Origin: Neurospora tetrasperma FGSC 2508
Lineage: Eukaryota; Ascomycota; Sordariomycetes; Sordariales; Sordariaceae
Assembly: GCF_000213175.1 (NCBI RefSeq)
Contig: NW_009799102.1
Location: forward strand, 146,885-210,884
DNA: 64,000 bases
Reading direction: 5' to 3'
A program made the translations under genes and the position numbers. Shown piece after piece: positions 47,126-57,440 of this stretch (position 1 is the stretch's first letter; each line of letters opens with the position of its first letter). Under the pieces are notes generated by a model. That model did not search any database. It was not told the origin of the DNA and saw nothing but the letters and a program-made list of their open reading frames with translations.

Positions 47126-50100
47126 ATGTCACAACAGCTTCACAATACGGAAGATGGGGAAGACGATAAGGGTCAAGAGCAGTCTTGCCCTGCACCTCCG
47201 CAACAAATTCCCGCCGCGACCGCTATGTCCGCTACCCGTATGCCCGTCCCAGCCGCTCCAGCTACCGGTTCCGCCGATACAGAGATGCCCGCCAGCATGG
47301 ATAACACTACCACTAGCTCATCCATGCGCGTCCAAAGCCAGAAGCAGGTGAGCGTACTTCTTTCCCCCCTATGGCATTTCAGGAATATGCTAACACCTAT
47401 CAAGAATCTGTATCACAGCGTTCCTTTGTTACGTGGCCAGATTCGCTTGCTTCAACTATTGCCACATGAAGACGAAGCTGCCGCAATACACTGTCGGCTC
47501 TTCCGCACCACATTGGACTCAAGAGGCACTCGTTTGTACGAGGCCCTATCCTACGTCTGGGGCTCTGGGGACAAGCCTCGTTCCATCTTCGTAAATGGAC
47601 GCGAATTGGCCGTCGGGGGAAATCTTTACGCGGCGCTGTTGCATCTTCGAGACCCCTCCATTGAACGAACGATATGGATAGATGCCATTTGCATCAATCA
47701 AGAAGACCCCGAGGAAAAGAGACAACAAGTTCAATCCATGGCTAAGATTTACGCTCAAGCCACTCGTGTGATTGTTTGGCTTGGAGAGGAGGCAGCCGGT
47801 AGCAGCCAAGCGCTTGAAGAAATACGCACCGCAGCCGGCAACGACCAACCGCTCGAAGACATACAAACCGCAGCCGAGCCGTCTACAGGACAATCAGACG
47901 ATAAAGTGGAAATTCTTGCACTACTTCAACGACCGTGGTTTCAGCGCATCTGGGTAAGGGAACCAATGTCAAAGTATAATGACGAACGGAAAGAAACTGA
48001 CAGATTGATGCAGGTGCTTCAGGAAGTTGCCGCGGCTCGCCATATACTGATCAAGTGTGGTTCTGCTGAGGTTGACGGATATGCATTCTGCTTAGGCCTA
48101 AATGCATTGAACCTCTTCGATGAACTCCGCGCAGACCTGCGGGCTCGAATCCTTTCGGTAGCCTACCTCATAAGAGGCGCAATCTTCCGGCCCAATTACG
48201 CAACCACCTGTCAGACAGACAATTTTTCTCTTGACATACGCCCTTTGGGTGAACTGATAGAGATGTACCACACCCGCGAAGCTACCGATCGTCGTGATAA
48301 AGTATATGCCCTACTCGGTATGAGCTCCGATAATCCAATCGCAGCAGGATTGTCCGCCGACTACACGATCTCGTGGAAACAACTCTTCAACAAACTCATC
48401 CAATTCTCCTTATCTCAACTGGTCTCTGTAGGCCTTTGGGATGATAAGGAGATTGCTGTCATTGAGGGCAAGGGTTGCATTATTGGCGAAGTGTCCTGGG
48501 TCGAGCAAAACGCTACTTGGAAAGACAGACAAGATGTGACCATCATCTGGAGAAGGGCCCCCATTGCATATGAGTTTCGCTGTATCCTTCCGACCACACC
48601 AAAATCCATCCGTTGGGGAGATGTTGTCTGCCTTCTTCAAGGAGCATCGAGACCCACGATTCTCAGGCCATGCAACGATCACTGGGCGGTTATAATGATT
48701 GCGGTTTCCCCAGCACACGATGTAAAGAGCAAAGCTACCTTTTTTAGCAGACATGGTAATATTAAGTGGTCACAACTTTTACAATCAGTAACAGTCTTTC
48801 CACACGATTTTCTCCTTATATGGGATTGGGATCTAGATCCAGACAGGCAGCAGGATCAAGAGAACTACGACTATCTTGCAAGCGTTCCCGTAACAGGGCA
48901 TCCAGTGACAGGGCTGGAAGGTTGCCTAGATGCGGCGACTAGGATACGAACTGTCAGATTGGCATTACAAGAGGGGCGGCAGCACGAAGCTGCAGTGGAG
49001 CATGTTCGGAAAGAAATGACGGCTCTTGATAGGGTATTGAGGAACATGAACACCCTTAAAAAGGATTGTCTAGGTTCCGATGATTCAGGACAGGAAGATG
49101 CAAAGAAACTGGAAACAATGGTAAATCAACTGATGGAGGAAAAGGGTCCCTGGGAGCTTCTGAAGTTGGCGGTAAAGAATGGGCATGAGATGTTCGTGAA
49201 TTTGCTTCTGGACACCGACAAGGTCAACTTGGATTCGGAGGAGCTAAATGAGGCGCTATGCCAGGCTGCGGAAAATGGCCATAAAGCGATCGTTGAGATG
49301 CTTCTTGGTACTGGCCAAGTTGATGCAAACTACTATCAAGGCTTTTGGAAACAGACAGCGCTACATTTGGCGGCGGAGAAGGGGCATGAGGCGGTTGTTA
49401 AGCTGCTTCTTGATTCTGGCAAGATTGATGTAAACCTCAAGACTGATGAGGGAGCGACAGCCCTGCATCATGCAGCACAGTTTGGAAAAGAGGCGGTTGT
49501 CAAGCTGCTTCTTGATTCTGGCAAGGTTAATCCAAATCATCAAGATAAACGTGGACGGACGGTGCTGCATTCGGCATTTCAGCATGAGGCAATTGTTAAG
49601 CTGCTTCTCGATACCGGCAAAGTTGATGTAAATCTCAAGAATGATTGGGGAGGGACACTACTACATTTGGCAGCATTAACTGGGGAAAGGACGTCTCTTA
49701 AGCTGCTTCTCGATACCGGCAAGGTTGACGCAAATGAACAGGACAATTCTGGACAGACAGCGCTGCATTTAGCGGCAAAGGATGGGCATGAGGCGGTTGT
49801 TAAACTGCTTCTTGATTCTGGCAAGGTTGACGCAAATGAACAGGACAATTCTGGACAGACAGCGCTGCATTTAGCGGCAAAGGATGGGCATGAGGCGGTT
49901 GTTAAACTGCTTCTTGATTCTGGCAAGGTTGACACAAATAAACAGGACAAAGATGGACGAACAGCGCTGCATTTGGCGGCATATTGGAGACAAGAGGCCG
50001 CTGTTAAACTGCTTCTCGATACTGGCAAGGTTGACGTATATATTCAGGACGAAGACGGAGACACAGCGCTAGATCGTACGGCATCTAGAGCAATAAGTCG

Positions 50101-50143
50101 ATTGTTGAGCTACTCAGCCTTGCATACAAAGAGGCAGGCTTGA
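47126..50143 (+). CDS. HET-domain protein with ankyrin repeats
   Basis: Predicted allorecognition/cell-death protein. The genomic frame is open over 1005 codons, but two introns fit well: 47348-47404 (GTGAGC, GCTAAC, AAG; 57 bases) and 47954-48013 (GTAAGG...CAG; 60 bases). Removing the second restores the family signature RPWFQRIWVLQEVAAAR. The spliced product is 966 aa. HET-domain blocks are YEALSYVWG (119-127), WIDAICINQ (165-173) and DRRDKVYALLGM. A middle region of about 250 residues is typical of the family but without a named domain. The C-terminal third holds about ten ankyrin repeats of the form TALHLAAKDGHEAVVKLLLD, two of them identical in DNA. HET proteins trigger incompatibility death when nonself partners fuse; this one's partner is unknown. 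Confidence 0.9.
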   Translation: MSQQLHNTEDGEDDKGQEQSCPAPPQQIPAATAMSATRMPVPAAPATGSADTEMPASMDNTTTSSSMRVQSQKQVSVLLSPLWHFRNMLTPIKNLYHSVPLLRGQIRLLQLLPHEDEAAAIHCRLFRTTLDSRGTRLYEALSYVWGSGDKPRSIFVNGRELAVGGNLYAALLHLRDPSIERTIWIDAICINQEDPEEKRQQVQSMAKIYAQATRVIVWLGEEAAGSSQALEEIRTAAGNDQPLEDIQTAAEPSTGQSDDKVEILALLQRPWFQRIWVREPMSKYNDERKETDRLMQVLQEVAAARHILIKCGSAEVDGYAFCLGLNALNLFDELRADLRARILSVAYLIRGAIFRPNYATTCQTDNFSLDIRPLGELIEMYHTREATDRRDKVYALLGMSSDNPIAAGLSADYTISWKQLFNKLIQFSLSQLVSVGLWDDKEIAVIEGKGCIIGEVSWVEQNATWKDRQDVTIIWRRAPIAYEFRCILPTTPKSIRWGDVVCLLQGASRPTILRPCNDHWAVIMIAVSPAHDVKSKATFFSRHGNIKWSQLLQSVTVFPHDFLLIWDWDLDPDRQQDQENYDYLASVPVTGHPVTGLEGCLDAATRIRTVRLALQEGRQHEAAVEHVRKEMTALDRVLRNMNTLKKDCLGSDDSGQEDAKKLETMVNQLMEEKGPWELLKLAVKNGHEMFVNLLLDTDKVNLDSEELNEALCQAAENGHKAIVEMLLGTGQVDANYYQGFWKQTALHLAAEKGHEAVVKLLLDSGKIDVNLKTDEGATALHHAAQFGKEAVVKLLLDSGKVNPNHQDKRGRTVLHSAFQHEAIVKLLLDTGKVDVNLKNDWGGTLLHLAALTGERTSLKLLLDTGKVDANEQDNSGQTALHLAAKDGHEAVVKLLLDSGKVDANEQDNSGQTALHLAAKDGHEAVVKLLLDSGKVDTNKQDKDGRTALHLAAYWRQEAAVKLLLDTGKVDVYIQDEDGDTALDRTASRAISRLLSYSALHTKRQA
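49727..49930 (+). repeat. Two identical 102-base ankyrin units in tandem
   Basis: Units 49727-49828 and 49829-49930 match at every base by eye, each encoding 34 residues of the ankyrin block. Flanking units are clearly related but diverged. This indicates a recent unit duplication or gene conversion. Confidence 0.9.
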
Positions 50144-50387
50144 AGGATAAGTCCACCTCAAGTTAGGTAGCTTCTAACAATCTTTCCACTTGCAAGAATA
50201 GATCTTGGTTTACTCTCTGATGCTTCCTTGGGTCGTCCGTCGCACATCTGAACAGCACCGGTAGAGAAACCGTGATAGCTACTTATATTATACGAAATCT
50301 ACAAGCACCACAAGACAAGATCAACCAGGTCCCCCTCCCACCCATTTACACAAAAGACACTAGCCAAAATTTCCCCAACCACCTCTT

Positions 50388-52882
50388 CTAACTAGAGTTA
50401 TACTTGCAATAATCCAGATTATTCGGGTGATTCCCCGCCCACTCCGGGAACGGCACCGCCTTGCCCGACCCACCAAAGACGGCAAACGTCGCAATGAAAA
50501 TCATGACCTGGGTCCCACCATCCAACGCCGCTGACACCAAATAATTCCACTTGACGAACCACTGCGGCCTATACCTGCGAAGGTAAAACTGGCCAAAGGC
50601 ACCCAAGATATAATAACTTGTAATAGAGGCATTAAGACCGACAAACAATTCGCCCAGGTACCACAAGATAATGGACGTGTTGAGGTAAGACCAAATACGC
50701 TGGCGCGGGAAGACGAAGCGGTGCATGATATAAAAGGGGAGAGGGGCAAGGAAGCCGACGAGGTAGGCGGCCGTGACCCATTGGTAGCGGGCGCCGATGG
50801 AGAACATTTTGGGGGCAATGGCCCAGGCGATGGCGAGCGTGTTGAATTGTTGCACTTGGGCGCCGGACCAGACGTTACTGCCTTCTGCGGACTTGAGGAG
50901 GGGCGCTTGGTTCTTGACGATGCTGATCATCATTACGTAGTTGAGAAGGGCGCCGATGACGCACCCGATCATTTGCGTGGTGAAGGTGGCGCGGGGGGAG
51001 AGCTTGTTCTGCTGGGCGAGTTTGAGGTCGCGGAGGAGGAGGATACCTTGTGAAAGACCGTTGTAGGTGTAGGTTGTGAAGTACATGTTTGCTAGGGAAA
51101 GGGGAGAGGTTAGTAAGTACTTAGATTGATTTGGGAGGGGGTGGAGGTCTTACCCAATGGCTTGCCGGGAAACATGTAGCCCGCGAGCATCTGCATGACT
51201 GGCTGCATGTTGACGGTGAAGCCCGTGATGGCGGACTGGGCACCGAAAAAGATGATGAGCACGATCAGGAGGAGGGTGCCGATGATGAATCCCCACCACG
51301 GCAAAGTCGACTTCATGACGTAGAGGCAGACGATACCGACGATAATGCTGATAACAAAGACGACGAAGTACCAGCTGCTGGGCACCTCGTCGTAGTCGAC
51401 CATTAGACGGTAATGGGGGTCGATGGTCGGGTCCTGGCGGATTGCCTCCTTCTCGGCTTCAGTCCGGGCCCCGGTGGACTTCCAGAAGAAGTACGTGGAC
51501 GGCTTGAGCAGCGACTTGAGCTTGTCGAGAGTGATCCAGCTCCAGGCCTTGCTGACGTCGTCGTAGTTCCAGAGAAGCATATGGACCAGGGTGGCGGTGA
51601 GACTGGCGTTGGTGGTAATGAGATAGTTGACGTACGTGGCAGTCAGGTACGGGACACCAACCTTATCGACGGCGTCAGTGTCGATGGTGAAGTCTGAGTT
51701 CATGATGAGGGTCTCGTTATAGACCACGTAGTTGGTCGAGTTGGAGCTGCCGTCGTACAGAAGCTGGGACATGAAGGGGAAGTCCATGCCTCGCCAGATG
51801 TTGCTGTAGTAGAGACCCATGGACAGGATGATGCCGCCGAGGTAGCCGATGAAGCTGTTGGTGAGGGTCTGCAGGGGCATCCACAGCGGGGAGCCGAAGC
51901 CGGCGATGTAGTTCCAATCGAAACAGATGTTGAGGAAGCCCATCCCCTCGTTACCCTGCGAGCCGCCAAAGAGGTTGGTGAAGACGGCATTGTTCTGGTC
52001 GGCCAGGCAGAAGATGGACACGGCGGACAGGATGGGGAAGATGTACTCGGGGAACCACTCCCAGCAGAAGATGGCGACGAAGATGATCCAAAAGACCTTG
52101 AAGCGCTTGGCCGTCTCGGCCTTGGGCTTGTGCAGGGTCTCCATGACGGTGGTGATGGGCAGGTTGGCAGGGTACAACATCTTGGTTGGGTACAGCAAGA
52201 CGGAGCGCATCATGCCAGCGGCACCGTAACCGATGAGCTGAGAAGAGAGGGTGATGAAGACACCGGCGGCGGTGCTGGGGTAGCCGCCGTACCACAGCTC
52301 CTGTACCGAGAGGGCTTCCGTGGAAAGGGCCGACACCGAAGCCGCCGAGGCCATGAGGACGGCGGCCGTGTGTTCCTTGCGGTTCCAGGGAAACGGGTTG
52401 AGGAAGCGGCCGATGGCCCCTTTCCTCGGGATAAGCTGAGACAGGGCTGTACCCAAAGCCTGGGCGAGGACGGTCAAGAACATAACAGATACGTAGACGA
52501 CCTGGGGCTTGAAGTACATGATTTCCTGCAAGACACCGCCAAAGACAGAAAGGCCCACACCTGTATCATTTCATTAGCATCGTTAAGCCCGAGAAGCACT
52601 GAGATGATTGATGGTTAGGTACTCACCGACAAAGAACATGCGAAATGTCCATGGGCTCAAGGACGGGTCATCGTCGACGGCAATGACGTGGGTGACGATA
52701 TCCTCGGCCGTCTCCAGCGGACCGGTCTCTCCCTCCAGAGACTCGGGATCGACGCTGGCTGGACCGTCGGGGTGCTTCTCGTCGATACCATTGAAGTCAG
52801 CGGCGACCTTTTCAGGTGGCCATGATAATGTCTTGTCGTCGATTTCGCTGTTGTTGTGAGCCATGTTGTTGCCGTCTTCCAT
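50388..52882 (-). CDS. Oligopeptide transporter, OPT family
   Basis: 788 aa from exons 52882-52627, 52560-51154 and 51091-50388, all in frame. A hydrophilic acidic N-terminus precedes about 12-16 membrane spans. Family features include SQLIPRKGAIGRFLNPFPWNRKEH, the WEWFPEYIFPILSAVSIFC block, NEGMGFLNICFDWNYI and GYMFPGKPLANMYFTTY. These fit the proton-coupled OPT family that imports tetra- and pentapeptides, glutathione or siderophore-like peptides. The C-terminus reads PEWAGNHPNNLDYCKYN, with the conserved GN..NNLDYC seen in plasma-membrane OPTs. It is convergent with the HET-ankyrin gene (about 245 bases between stops). An 18-base element shared with the regulator's upstream region lies about 150 bases upstream of the start. 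Confidence 0.92.
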
Positions 52883-53788
52883 GGCACTCAACCAACAGCT
52901 TGTTAGGTACTTGATGGAAGGGAGGGAGGGAAAGAGGAAGGGAAAGTACAGAGGGCTCAGGTAGGTATGCCAAGCAGCAGCCAAGATGCTAATGACGGGC
53001 CGGCCCTCATATACCCACTGCATCAAGAGAAGTCGCGACCAGTGAGCTGCGTCCTGCATTTCCGTATTAGGCAGGTGGCATGGTTGCACCACCCAGCTAC
53101 TGGCCCTATCGCGGGAATACCTTGTCTGCGGGGAGACCTGCCAAGAAAGGCAGTCAGGTACCTCTTAGTGCACTGATAAAGGATGCCGTTGGGCCGTTGG
53201 TGTGCCTGTGGTGCCCCGATAGCGGACAACATTTGCCGTGTGTATCACTCCACGCGCTGTCTCGACAACATGATAGATACGGTACGTAATCCAATGATAT
53301 GGGCTATAGGTATCTTTATCTCTTCGTATTCAACTGAAATTGGGTCATGTTTGGGGACACGGCAACCGTCCTGCGAGAGGGGGGGAAGGGGGGTCTTACG
53401 AACTCTTTGCAAACTGTCTTTGGATAATTAGAAGTTTGGTAATTTATACTCAGGTCCCTCGCGGGGTTCAACTGTTTGAATACCCCAACGTTTACTTTCA
53501 GATATGTTTAGCAATTATTTGACCGTTACTTGATAGAGTTCTGATGAGTAGTTCAAATTCTTAAAATGTTTGGAAATCCCGACGCTACGTTGGGTGGGAT
53601 CGTTAATTGATAGTGAATTGGCCGTCGTAACCGGTTCAATATCGGGGGTTCCCGAGGTGTCCAAGTACAGATCAAGAGACCCTCCCCCCCTTCCCAGTAC
53701 GGAATGCACCAACCCCAACCATCAGAGGCAAACCCCCCCATTGCTTCCCGACGTCTTCCTCAATCTACCTACTGACTGAACACTCTCC
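52883..53788. other. Intergenic, no gene seen
   Basis: Promoter of the OPT gene (minus) on the left and 3' flank of the feruloyl esterase on the right. It contains the 18-base repeat at 53030-53047 and a somewhat AT-rich stretch at 53280-53620. Confidence 0.5.
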
Positions 53789-54697
53789 TCAAAACATCGC
53801 AAGCTGAGGCTGCGTATAGAATGCCCACACCGCCGCCGGCATCCACGTCCTAAGCCCGTCATCTGACGACGGGACCGGAGCATCAGCCGGCGCCGGCCCG
53901 TGCCCACCGTCATGCGCCGCCCACACCACCGGATATCCCGCCTTACACCCCGTCGCCGCTGTCGTTATGTGCGTCCTGCTACCTGCCCGCGGCTCTGGCG
54001 CCCCCGACATGGACGCACAGCCGTTGTTCCTGACAAACCGGTCCCGCATGCTGCGCCCGCCTGCCACATTGAGCGTTCCGTCGCTGATGCCGTGGATGCC
54101 AAAGTAGGCAACCGGGTCGTTGCCTCCGCTGCAGCCTGATAACTGGCCTCCTGCGATAACGACTACAGCCCGGAAGTCCTTTGCCCGTGCGCAGGCAATG
54201 GCGTATGTCATGGCGCCGCCGTACGAGAAGCCCATGGAGAAGCGCTGGGCCTGATCGATGCAGAGTCCCGAGTCGATATACTTGTTGATGACGTCGATGA
54301 ACTGGATATCCTCGCCGCCCGCATTGGCCCACCCGTTGTTCAGACCCTGCGGTGCGACAAGAATGGCGCTCTCGTTGGCCATCTTTTGCATGCCGTAGTA
54401 GGCCCACGGCTCTCCGGTAGTGCCGCCACCGGCCACCTGGTCCATCGTGCCGCCGACCCAGTGCAGGCCGAAAATCACCTTATATCCCTTGTCCTTCTGG
54501 TAATTCTGGGGCACCCGTATGGTAAACTGGCGTTGTTTACCGTTGACGGTGAGGGACTTGACACCTGAAGTGATAGTTGGCGCCGATCCGCAACCCGGAC
54601 TACGACCGCTGGCTCTAGCATGCGGGCCCGGGATCGTGGTGCTGAGGGCTTCAGTCAGGCAAGCAAGCCCGAGGAGAAGAGAGCCGACGAGATACAT
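53789..54697 (-). CDS. Secreted feruloyl esterase, CE1, type C/D
   Basis: 302 aa, single exon. ATG 54697 gives the signal peptide MYLVGSLLLGLACLTEALS; an ATG 18 codons upstream in the same frame would extend it and is less likely. The mature enzyme has NGKQRQFTIRVPQNY, FGLHWVGGTMDQVAGG and APQGLNNGWANAGGEDIQF. The nucleophile elbow is GFSYGG (Ser158), the likely Asp is in GISDGT (Asp206), and the likely His is in HDGGHGP (His266). These match type C/D feruloyl esterases, which release ferulic acid from arabinose side chains of xylan. A TATAAG box lies about 80 bases upstream. The neighbouring GH54 gene on the same strand attacks the same side chains. Confidence 0.88.
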   Translation of the reverse strand: MYLVGSLLLGLACLTEALSTTIPGPHARASGRSPGCGSAPTITSGVKSLTVNGKQRQFTIRVPQNYQKDKGYKVIFGLHWVGGTMDQVAGGGTTGEPWAYYGMQKMANESAILVAPQGLNNGWANAGGEDIQFIDVINKYIDSGLCIDQAQRFSMGFSYGGAMTYAIACARAKDFRAVVVIAGGQLSGCSGGNDPVAYFGIHGISDGTLNVAGGRSMRDRFVRNNGCASMSGAPEPRAGSRTHITTAATGCKAGYPVVWAAHDGGHGPAPADAPVPSSDDGLRTWMPAAVWAFYTQPQLAMF

Positions 54698-55581
54698 GTT
54701 TGCAACTGTGAGCGTTATCACAAGTGCCAAATCACGGGAATACTTCAACACTCATCGACCCGGGTGCTGTTGGCTTATAAGTCTTGTCTTCATATCCTTT
54801 GATCTGCAGTCGGCCAAGCTTTTCCCCTCGACGGACCATTGTCATCCGAGTGTACCATACATTTTCCGATCAGAAAGGGAACCACGGCGACTATACTCCG
54901 ACGATTTTATTGTTTCGCCAAGCGATTCGACCCAATCAACGATGTAGGTGATGAAACCGAGCACTGCTGCCCTCGCTGCCGCTTCAATCGATCATCACAG
55001 AGAACTACCAGCGTCACCGGTACCGCCACTAGAATTTGGACTCGGTCAAACAAGACATGGGAAAGAGGCCCGCCACCGACGACACTGGTCCAGGTATTGG
55101 TGGTCTGGCAGAGGCCAGTCGCCAGGCGCCGCTGGTTTCCTGCTAGCCTTCCTACACGACTTACGATGGGCGTAAATTTTGGGACGCGTCCCATTATGAA
55201 ATGGAGGAGTTATATCTCACTTGCAAGCCATGCAAATCCAATCAACTATCACCGCCGTTGAGTTCTTTCCAGTTGTCCATGACACCCGCAATATACCAAT
55301 CCTTGTGTTATCATGCACTTCGAACCTTGGTCGCTATCACAGATTTCTCATCCAACATGGACATAGCGGAACACATCCGAATACAGCTAACAGACGATGA
55401 TGACAGACGCGAACATGGAGACAGATGAAGGGAGCACATTTTGCATCTACCCGCTCGCTACCTCTACCTTACATAACGAGAGCTACCCAAGTTGTCATTC
55501 GCAGAGTTCCGCCCAAGCCCCAGCAACTGTTCGAGCCACATTTCCCCGACCAGACGATGGTTGCACCACGGTGCACTCTGA
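54698..55581. other. Intergenic, promoter of esterase gene
   Basis: About 880 bases between esterase and GH54, both minus strand. Has a TATAAG box near 54775-54780 (ACTTATAAGCC on the minus strand). No additional gene is supported. Confidence 0.5.
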
Positions 55582-56610
55582 TCACGACGAGGTGGCGTAT
55601 CCGGCAGCCACGACATCGGCCTGAACCTTGTCTTCGACCGCATCGGATGGATAGCCAGTTGTCATAACCCCCTCATAAAAAGTGCCCTGCGCCCCATGAC
55701 TGTTGTCGCCACCAATTCCGAGGATAATAGCGCCCTCCTTCTTCATAGGGTAATAGCCGGACGGACGCGGGCCGCTATAGTACGTCGACAGCGATCCCGA
55801 AGCCGCATTACCACCGCGGATCGCCCACAAATTTGACGAGTCCCCCTTGACAACCGCCGTAACAAAGCGGTAGTTAATCGCCGGGTCGCCACCGTTATAC
55901 TTTGCGTTCTGCCCAGAAAACAAGCCATTCTCCAAATCACCCATAATCCACGGTCCGCTTCCCTGTCCCGTTCCCCAGACGTTGCAGTTGCCAAAGTAAA
56001 TGGCCTCCATGTGGCCCGCACCCGTGTCAACACTGTTGGTCTCGGCGTTGCCATAGTCGAAGCAGCACCCGCCATTGTAGTGCGTCCCGTCCAAGACGGC
56101 GTACATGCCCTCAGCCGCATTACCCGTGGCGGTGCCCTTAGCATCGTTATTGCGATATCCGGTACCGGGCGCGACCTTGACGCCGTACACCTTATGGCCA
56201 TTCAAGTAGACCGGCGCAGCAGTCGCATCAGCGAGGTTGTCGTATCCCCCTGGAGCCGGACCGCTACCGGCGCTTCCGGGCGGTGCTCGGGTGAGGTGGT
56301 TGCCGCGGCTGGACTGGTCGTAGATGATGGAGATGACGCATGTCGTCCCGGCACAGAAGGAGTCCTGCGTGGAAGCATTGGCGACGCCGCCCGCGGAGAG
56401 AGGTGCGATGTCGGTGGTGGTACCGTCAGTACGCTGTACTTGGTAGAGCGGACCGCTGTAGGCACTATACAGGGCTCGAGTGGTGCTGTGTGCGGCTACA
56501 CAAGGGTATCCGGCCGCGTCGTAAAGGTCGCAAGGCCCGGCTGTGGCCGTAGTAACGAGGCCCAGAGCGAGTAGTGCGCATGTGCTTTGTCTGAGGGTGG
56601 ACGGCGACAT
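55582..56610 (-). CDS. Secreted alpha-L-arabinofuranosidase, GH54
   Basis: 342 aa, single exon, signal peptide ending near TATAG (residue 25). The catalytic domain begins GPCDLYDAAGYPCVAAHSTT. By alignment from memory with characterised Aspergillus AbfB, Glu227 in GDLENGLFSG is the likely nucleophile and Asp302 in GIGGDNSHGAQGTFYEG the likely acid/base. The adjacent Cys pair in NGGCCFDYGN is conserved in the family. The protein stops right after the catalytic domain; the CBM42 arabinose-binding domain usual in fungal GH54 enzymes is missing, and no frame continues it downstream. It removes arabinose from arabinoxylan or arabinan. Confidence 0.93.
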   Translation of the reverse strand: MSPSTLRQSTCALLALGLVTTATAGPCDLYDAAGYPCVAAHSTTRALYSAYSGPLYQVQRTDGTTTDIAPLSAGGVANASTQDSFCAGTTCVISIIYDQSSRGNHLTRAPPGSAGSGPAPGGYDNLADATAAPVYLNGHKVYGVKVAPGTGYRNNDAKGTATGNAAEGMYAVLDGTHYNGGCCFDYGNAETNSVDTGAGHMEAIYFGNCNVWGTGQGSGPWIMGDLENGLFSGQNAKYNGGDPAINYRFVTAVVKGDSSNLWAIRGGNAASGSLSTYYSGPRPSGYYPMKKEGAIILGIGGDNSHGAQGTFYEGVMTTGYPSDAVEDKVQADVVAAGYATSS

Positions 56611-57440
56611 GTTTCTGGTTGATTAGGTACTTGTGCAACAGTATGAACAGGATTGAGCTTGCCTGGTTATCTGTGATACACCATGACCGAAGCAGAACAC
56701 AACTCTATTTAAACACCCATGATATACAAGTATCTCTTCCCCTTCGTCTGCTATTAAGATGACGTAGTGAAAGCTAGCAAATCCCTCCGCCGCCCCTTGA
56801 GCTAGAAGCGCCAAGCTACGAATGGTGGAATAAGTTGTCTTTTCGACTGGTCAAGGTAGTAGTCGGTACCTAATAGTCAGGTGTAGGTAATGTTATGATG
56901 GGACGTGATGTGGGGAGCATCGAACGTCCACGTGCAAGTCCTTATAGCCGTGCCAGTAATAACACAATTCACTCTGCATTGCTACCTATCCCAGCTGTTG
57001 ATCTTGCTTTTGATCTCCAACCCCATCTCCCTATGGCGCGGTTATTGCTTCATTATGTAACAGGTTCACCTCCGCTTGCAGTTTTCCTCCTCTGGTGCTG
57101 GAAATAAGACATGAAAGCAAAGTCTTGTACGAAACCAACTGAATCCCACTGTTCCTGTTGGTGGTCTACTTCCACCAATCGGCTCGTCACCCTCCGCGCA
57201 TCGCATCGCTTCCTCAACACGACGCAACATTCATGTTATATCCGCGAACCCCTCTTCCACCTAACCAACCTAAATCCAGGAATGGCCAACATCTAACGCT
57301 CCATCTGGCATCTATACCATCATCAACTCACATAATAATACACAGCTAGCTATCGCAACTCTCACTCCCACTTCCTCTCATCACCCATCACCACCCCCAA
57401 ATCCTCCCCTCCTCCCCTCCTCCCTTCCTCCCCTCTTACC
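56611..57440. other. Intergenic: GH54 promoter
   Basis: Upstream region of the GH54 gene and 3' flank of the kinase-like gene. A CCTCCC-rich run lies at 57394-57436. No other gene is seen. Confidence 0.5.
56706..56713 (-). promoter_or_regulatory. Probable TATA box of GH54 gene
   Basis: TTTAAATA on the minus strand about 96-103 bases upstream of the GH54 ATG. The position suits a strong regulated fungal promoter. Confidence 0.5.

Noticed and set aside
51131-52618. Long plus-strand frames over the OPT gene
   Set aside because: Antisense, composition-driven, no hydrophobic or domain pattern of their own.
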